Positions 24,863-27,605 of a stretch of 27,605 nucleotides of DNA are shown piece by piece; position 1 is the first letter of the stretch; each line of letters opens with the position of its first letter. A program made the translations under genes and the position numbers. Source of the DNA: CAZDDW01 sp964480695 (GTDB taxonomy: Bacteria; Patescibacteriota; Patescibacteriia; UBA9934; CAZDDW01). Location: the NCBI GenBank assembly GCA_964480695.1, contig CAYZPO010000005.1, positions 1-27,605 on the forward strand, read 5' to 3'. The notes below the pieces were generated by a model. That model was not told where the DNA came from and searched no databases. It saw nothing but the letters and a program-made list of their open reading frames with translations.

Positions 24863-26090
24863 AAACCAAAACTTCGCGACCCACGTGCTGGCCTTTGCGT
24901 TCATACAGGATGCCGTTTCGCGGTGTTTTTTTGTTTAGGAGCTCGGGTACTGAGTTTGGTATTGGATCAACTAACTTGAATCCGGTTCGCTCCAGTTCTT
25001 TGAGTACTGGAATATAAATTTTCTTTTTCTGGAAGGAAAAGACTGGTAAGACGACGCAGATTCCAGAGCCTTTTTTCAGGAGCTTGGAAATCGAACGAAA
25101 ACTTTCAAGATATAACGAAGTCAGTTCAGTGGCAGTTTTTTCTAGTTCCTGCTTGCTGGCCCGACCAGACTGCAAAGGACCTAAGTAAGGTTCAGTCACC
25201 ATCAGATCGATTGGTCCCTCAAGATGTGATTCGATCTCCTGTGCTGGGCAGGTCTCGAGCTGGATTGTTGGTAAATCGATCTCAAGCTCACGACCTAACC
25301 AGTTCAAATTTTTCTTAGTATCATTAATTGCCTTTTGATCAATGTCACTACCAACGATTTTGTTGATTCCAAGCAAAGTGGCCTCGATCAGTGTGGTCCC
25401 TACTCCACAGAACGGATCGAGCAGAGTTTTGTTATTTGTTATTTGTCTTTTGTTGTTTCCCAAGTTGCACATCACTCGCGCTAACTTGGGCGGCAACATT
25501 CCACGTTTAGTATCTCGCTTTGGTTTTCCATAATCTCGTTTAGACCAACTTTCAAAGTCCTGAACAGATCTGGTTTGTCCGATCATGATTCCAGCCTTGT
25601 TAGCAATCAAAACGAATTCACCTCCAGATTCAAGAACATTATTAGTTGAAATGACTACAGCTGATAAGGTCCGTTCCCTACTGGTCACTAGACGGGCTGA
25701 ACAACCAGCTTCTTTAAAACGTTTTTTAACTTCTAACCCCAAAGCCTTGCTTTGTTTGCGCAGCGAGTCAGTTAGTTTGGAATCTCCAGCATCATAAACC
25801 GAGACCCCAAAAGAAGTCTTGCCTTCTCTTTCATATTCATAACTGTGAGTAAACAAAAGATCAGCGAGCTCATCTTGCTTGATCGTTTTCATGGTTTCTA
25901 TAACTTCACCGATTTTGATCACTCCAGCCAGCCGGTCTTGTAGTTGGTCCAAGCTCTGGTCAACATTGTCCAAGATCAAAATTTCGTTTGAGGCTTGGGA
26001 ATAATCATGATCAGGTCCGAGAACTGAGGAAATCTCAGCGATGGATAAGGTAGGATTAGATCCTAAGACAAAAAATACAGTCATGGACAT
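24846..26090 (-). CDS. Trm11-like tRNA guanine-N2 methyltransferase (THUMP + SAM-MTase)
   Basis: The 414-residue product has an N-terminal THUMP-containing part (about 1-165) and a Rossmann methyltransferase part. Motif I is DPFCGVGTT (about 224-232) and is preceded by RGMLPPKLARVMCNL, the usual lead-in for the Trm11/TrmG10 group. The catalytic-position motif is TEPYLGP (about 298-304) where archaeal and eukaryotic members have DPPY. A SAM acidic loop, GSDIDQKA, is present. The likely reaction is N2-methylation of a tRNA guanosine (position 10 in known members). A short AT-rich repeat encodes the loop just before motif I. The in-frame ATG at 26084 is an alternative start; TAAACT at 26096-26091 would place transcription start at about that codon. 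The end overlaps ychF convergently with no terminator. Confidence 0.8.
   Translation of the reverse strand: MSMTVFFVLGSNPTLSIAEISSVLGPDHDYSQASNEILILDNVDQSLDQLQDRLAGVIKIGEVIETMKTIKQDELADLLFTHSYEYEREGKTSFGVSVYDAGDSKLTDSLRKQSKALGLEVKKRFKEAGCSARLVTSRERTLSAVVISTNNVLESGGEFVLIANKAGIMIGQTRSVQDFESWSKRDYGKPKRDTKRGMLPPKLARVMCNLGNNKRQITNNKTLLDPFCGVGTTLIEATLLGINKIVGSDIDQKAINDTKKNLNWLGRELEIDLPTIQLETCPAQEIESHLEGPIDLMVTEPYLGPLQSGRASKQELEKTATELTSLYLESFRSISKLLKKGSGICVVLPVFSFQKKKIYIPVLKELERTGFKLVDPIPNSVPELLNKKTPRNGILYERKGQHVGREVLVFKYSP
25426..25460. repeat. short AT-rich repeat insertion inside the methyltransferase gene
   Basis: The plus strand shows repeating GTTATTT / GTCTTTT / GTTGTTT words, translated on the minus strand as NNKRQITNNKT. 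The composition and periodicity differ from the surrounding gene. Similar C/A-rich word repeats are, to my knowledge, frequent in intergenic DNA of Patescibacteria. The stretch sits in a variable loop directly before motif I. Confidence 0.45.
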
Positions 26091-26106
26091 AGTTTAACAT
26101 TAGGAC

Positions 26107-26135
26107 TTGACTAAAACAAGCTAAATCGCTAAGAT
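26107..26135 (+). promoter_or_regulatory. promoter of the rpsF operon
   Basis: TTGACT (26107-26112) and TAAGAT (26130-26135) are 17 bp apart. The predicted start is about 26142, leaving a leader of about 67 nt before rpsF. Confidence 0.5.
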
Positions 26136-26164
26136 ATGGCAAGCTAATAAATAAAAGTTGTCCA

Positions 26165-26208
26165 TACCCGAAAGGGTGTTCTGAGTTAAGCTCAGGACCG
26201 ACTCACAT
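26165..26208 (+). promoter_or_regulatory. candidate S6:S18 autoregulatory leader
   Basis: The rpsF leader carries a small ACCC-GAAA-GGGT hairpin, then CTGAG (26181-26185) pairing with CTCAG (26191-26195), then GACCGAC, closed by GTG (26176-26178) with CAC (26204-26206). A CCG trinucleotide (26198-26200) in the 3' bulge between two short helices is the known hallmark of the S6:S18-binding mRNA motif, which mimics the S15/S6/S18 site of 16S rRNA. The closing stem ends 2 nt before the ATG and there is no Shine-Dalgarno, so protein binding could block initiation. Confidence 0.5.
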
Positions 26209-26715
26209 ATGAAGTACGAATTACTTTACATTGTGCCATCGAGTTTTGCTGACGCTGAGGTTGAAGGCGTTCAGAAAAAGATTAGCTCCATGGTCACAGA
26301 GGCTGGCGGTGAGATTTCTCGTGACGAAAGTCTGGAAAAGATCAAGTTGGCTTATCCGATCAACCACGTGCGGCACGGCACGTACATTCTCGTGCATTTT
26401 CAGGCCGAGACCGGAATTATTAAAGGTCTTGATGCTAAACTCAAGTTGACTGAGGAAATTCTGCGCCACACCTTGAATAAAATGGTGCCAGGCACAGAAG
26501 ATAAGAAATACGAGCTAACAAGTTACGTGGCGCCACTTAGTGCTGAGGGTCATTCGACCAATCGGGCTAAGCCCGCACCAGCTGTAGCAGCTCCAAAGAA
26601 ACTTGCTCCACCTCCTCCAGCCAAGACTGAGGAAACAGCTCCAAAGCTGAGCGTAGAAGAGCTTGATAAAAAATTGGACGAGATTTTAGAATCCGACGTC
26701 CTTAAAGATATCTAA
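26209..26715 (+). CDS. rpsF: ribosomal protein bS6
   Basis: The 168-residue product has the ferredoxin-like bS6 fold: MKYELLYIVPSSF at the N-terminus, a central GGEISRDESLEKIKLAYPI strand region, HGTYILVHFQAE, and a TEEILRHTLNKMV helix. The core covers about 1-105. A long C-terminal extension (about 106-168), rich in Ala, Pro, Lys and Glu, makes it longer than typical bS6. It binds bS18, encoded two genes downstream, on the 30S platform. ssb follows after 3 nt. Regulation by its own leader is plausible. Confidence 0.95.
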   Translation: MKYELLYIVPSSFADAEVEGVQKKISSMVTEAGGEISRDESLEKIKLAYPINHVRHGTYILVHFQAETGIIKGLDAKLKLTEEILRHTLNKMVPGTEDKKYELTSYVAPLSAEGHSTNRAKPAPAVAAPKKLAPPPPAKTEETAPKLSVEELDKKLDEILESDVLKDI

Positions 26716-26718
26716 TCT

Positions 26719-27171
26719 ATGGCCGGTTCACTAAACAAAGCCATGATCATTGGTAATTTAACTCGTGATCCAGAACTGAAACAGATCCCTTCGGGTCAGT
26801 CGGTTTGCAGTTTTGGTGTAGCAACTAATCGAACTTGGAATGATAAGCAAGGCCAGAAACAGGAACAGGTCGAGTTTCATAATGTTGTTGCTTGGGGAAA
26901 GTTGGCTGAAATTTGTTCTCAATATTTGTTCAAAGGCAAGAAGGTCTATGTTGATGGTCGTTTGCAGACACAGGATTGGGAAGGTCAGGATGGTGTACGA
27001 CGATATCGAACTGAGATTGTTGCTGAGAATATGATTATGCTTAGCCCTCCTCAAGGCGGGTCTTCTAATATGGGTGCCCCAGTTCCTCCACCAGCTGCAT
27101 CAGCAGCTCCACCAACTGATCCGGCAGTTAATCCGGATGATGAAATTAAAGTAGAGGATATTCCATTCTAA
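26719..27171 (+). CDS. ssb: single-stranded DNA-binding protein
   Basis: The 150-residue product has an N-terminal OB fold (about 5-110; NKAMIIGNLTRDPELK, then VEFHNVVAWGKLAEICSQYL, then YVDGRLQTQDWE), a Pro/Ala-rich linker, and an acidic tip ending EDIPF that recruits repair and replication partners in bacterial SSBs. Its size fits a homotetramer-type SSB. Its place between rpsF and rpsR is the classical bacterial arrangement. No Shine-Dalgarno is seen; translation is likely coupled to rpsF. Confidence 0.95.
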   Translation: MAGSLNKAMIIGNLTRDPELKQIPSGQSVCSFGVATNRTWNDKQGQKQEQVEFHNVVAWGKLAEICSQYLFKGKKVYVDGRLQTQDWEGQDGVRRYRTEIVAENMIMLSPPQGGSSNMGAPVPPPAASAAPPTDPAVNPDDEIKVEDIPF

Positions 27172-27175
27172 AACT

Positions 27176-27418
27176 ATGTTTCGAAGAAAACCTAAAAAGA
27201 AAACTCTTGGCAAGAAAGATCGTTACTGTTTTTTCTGTGTGAACAATATTGATGACGTTGATTATAAAGACGTTGCCCTGTTACGACGCTTCATTAGTTC
27301 TTATGCCAAGATTGTTTCTCGCAAGCGTAGCGGTGTGTGCTCTTGGCACCAGCGCCGTTTGTCTCGAGCGATTAAGCGCGCTCGGATTATGGCCCTGATT
27401 CCGTTTGTTCAGAAGTAA
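27176..27418 (+). CDS. rpsR: ribosomal protein bS18, zinc-ligand (C+) form
   Basis: The 80-residue product has the bS18 signature IDDVDYKDVALLRRFIS and RRLSRAIKRARIMALIPF. C18-x2-C21 together with C55-x2-H58 provide four candidate zinc ligands, as in the C+ paralogues of bS18 of some bacteria; the E. coli type lacks them. It pairs with bS6 on the 30S platform. Its TAA overlaps the ATG of the next gene by one base, so translation is probably coupled. Confidence 0.95.
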   Translation: MFRRKPKKKTLGKKDRYCFFCVNNIDDVDYKDVALLRRFISSYAKIVSRKRSGVCSWHQRRLSRAIKRARIMALIPFVQK

Positions 27419-27605
27419 TGGCTCAGAGCGATCTCAAAGCAATAATTAAAGCCCGGATGGTGATATATGAAACCATCCGTGCTTTTTTTGCTGAGCGGGA
27501 TTATTTGGAAGTTGAGACTCCTCTTTTAGTCCGTTCGCCCGGAATGGAACCAAACCTGGATCCGTTTGAGGTAGTTTCCCCCTCCTTTCGAAGGAGGGGG
27601 TCAGG
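27418..27605 (+). CDS. epmA: GenX/EpmA-type lysyl-tRNA synthetase paralogue (5' part only)
   Basis: About 62 residues are visible. They contain KARMVIYETIRAFFAERDYLEVETPLLVRSPGMEPNLDPF broken across the class-II synthetase motif 1 helix, and match the start of GenX/EpmA, which lacks the anticodon-binding domain of LysS. EpmA attaches beta-lysine to a lysine of elongation factor P. The absence of an OB domain before motif 1 separates it from true LysS. After DPFEVV the reading frame enters a perfect GC-rich palindrome encoding SPSFRRRGSG, not a family sequence. The gene continues beyond the window, so whether the frame stays open is unknown. Confidence 0.75.
   Translation, partial: MAQSDLKAIIKARMVIYETIRAFFAERDYLEVETPLLVRSPGMEPNLDPFEVVSPSFRRRGS
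27578..27600. repeat. perfect palindromic element inside genX
   Basis: CCCCCTCCTT (27578-27587) and AAGGAGGGGG (27591-27600) form a perfect 10-bp inverted repeat with a 3-nt loop. It is far GC-richer than the surrounding gene and resembles REP/MITE-like palindromes. Only the first part may be visible, since the window ends 5 bp later. Confidence 0.6.

Overview
The window looks like a chromosomal segment of a Candidate Phyla Radiation (Patescibacteria) bacterium. The evidence is: very large secreted beta-repeat proteins of the type found in these genomes; the compact rpsF-ssb-rpsR-genX order; a Trm11-like methyltransferase with a TEPY motif; sparse Shine-Dalgarno sites; and short repeats sitting in frame inside coding sequence. 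UGA is used as a stop (1087-1089), so the recoded Gracilibacteria/Absconditabacteria code does not apply. The exact lineage cannot be read from the sequence.

Layout. 1-174 is an AT-rich intergenic edge with one perfect DnaA box, a 12-bp palindrome and a strong sigma-70-like promoter placed so that the first mRNA would be almost leaderless. 175-17235 is a four-gene surface operon: a small secreted beta-sandwich protein, a DUF916-like protein with a C-terminal membrane anchor, an FN3-rich membrane protein with duplicated membrane/carboxypeptidase-regulatory-like modules, and a 3916-residue fibre-like giant. It ends in about 190 nt of non-coding sequence with four hairpins before an intrinsic terminator, a candidate 3'-end RNA.

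17498-23115 holds two visibly GC-richer minus-strand genes, a MopE-like DxDxD/Cys repeat protein and an SUMF1/FGE-like lipoprotein. They share a 45-bp linker module and look horizontally acquired. Between them, on the plus strand, is an O-antigen-ligase-like polytopic protein fused to C-terminal TPRs, which has the base composition of the host.

23175-26090 is housekeeping: tRNA-Ala(GGC), whose promoter appears to lie inside the terminator of the upstream gene; a small four-helix membrane protein; ychF; and a convergent, overlapping Trm11-like methyltransferase. 26107-27605 is the rpsF-ssb-rpsR operon with a leader that resembles the S6:S18 autoregulatory site, followed by the start of genX/epmA, which is interrupted by a perfect GC-rich palindrome just before the window edge.

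Working model (inference): the four-gene operon builds a cell-surface adhesion structure reminiscent in layout of the Gram-positive WxL/DUF916 systems. The O-antigen-ligase-TPR protein may add glycans to surface components, and the two imported genes add further secreted or lipid-anchored proteins.
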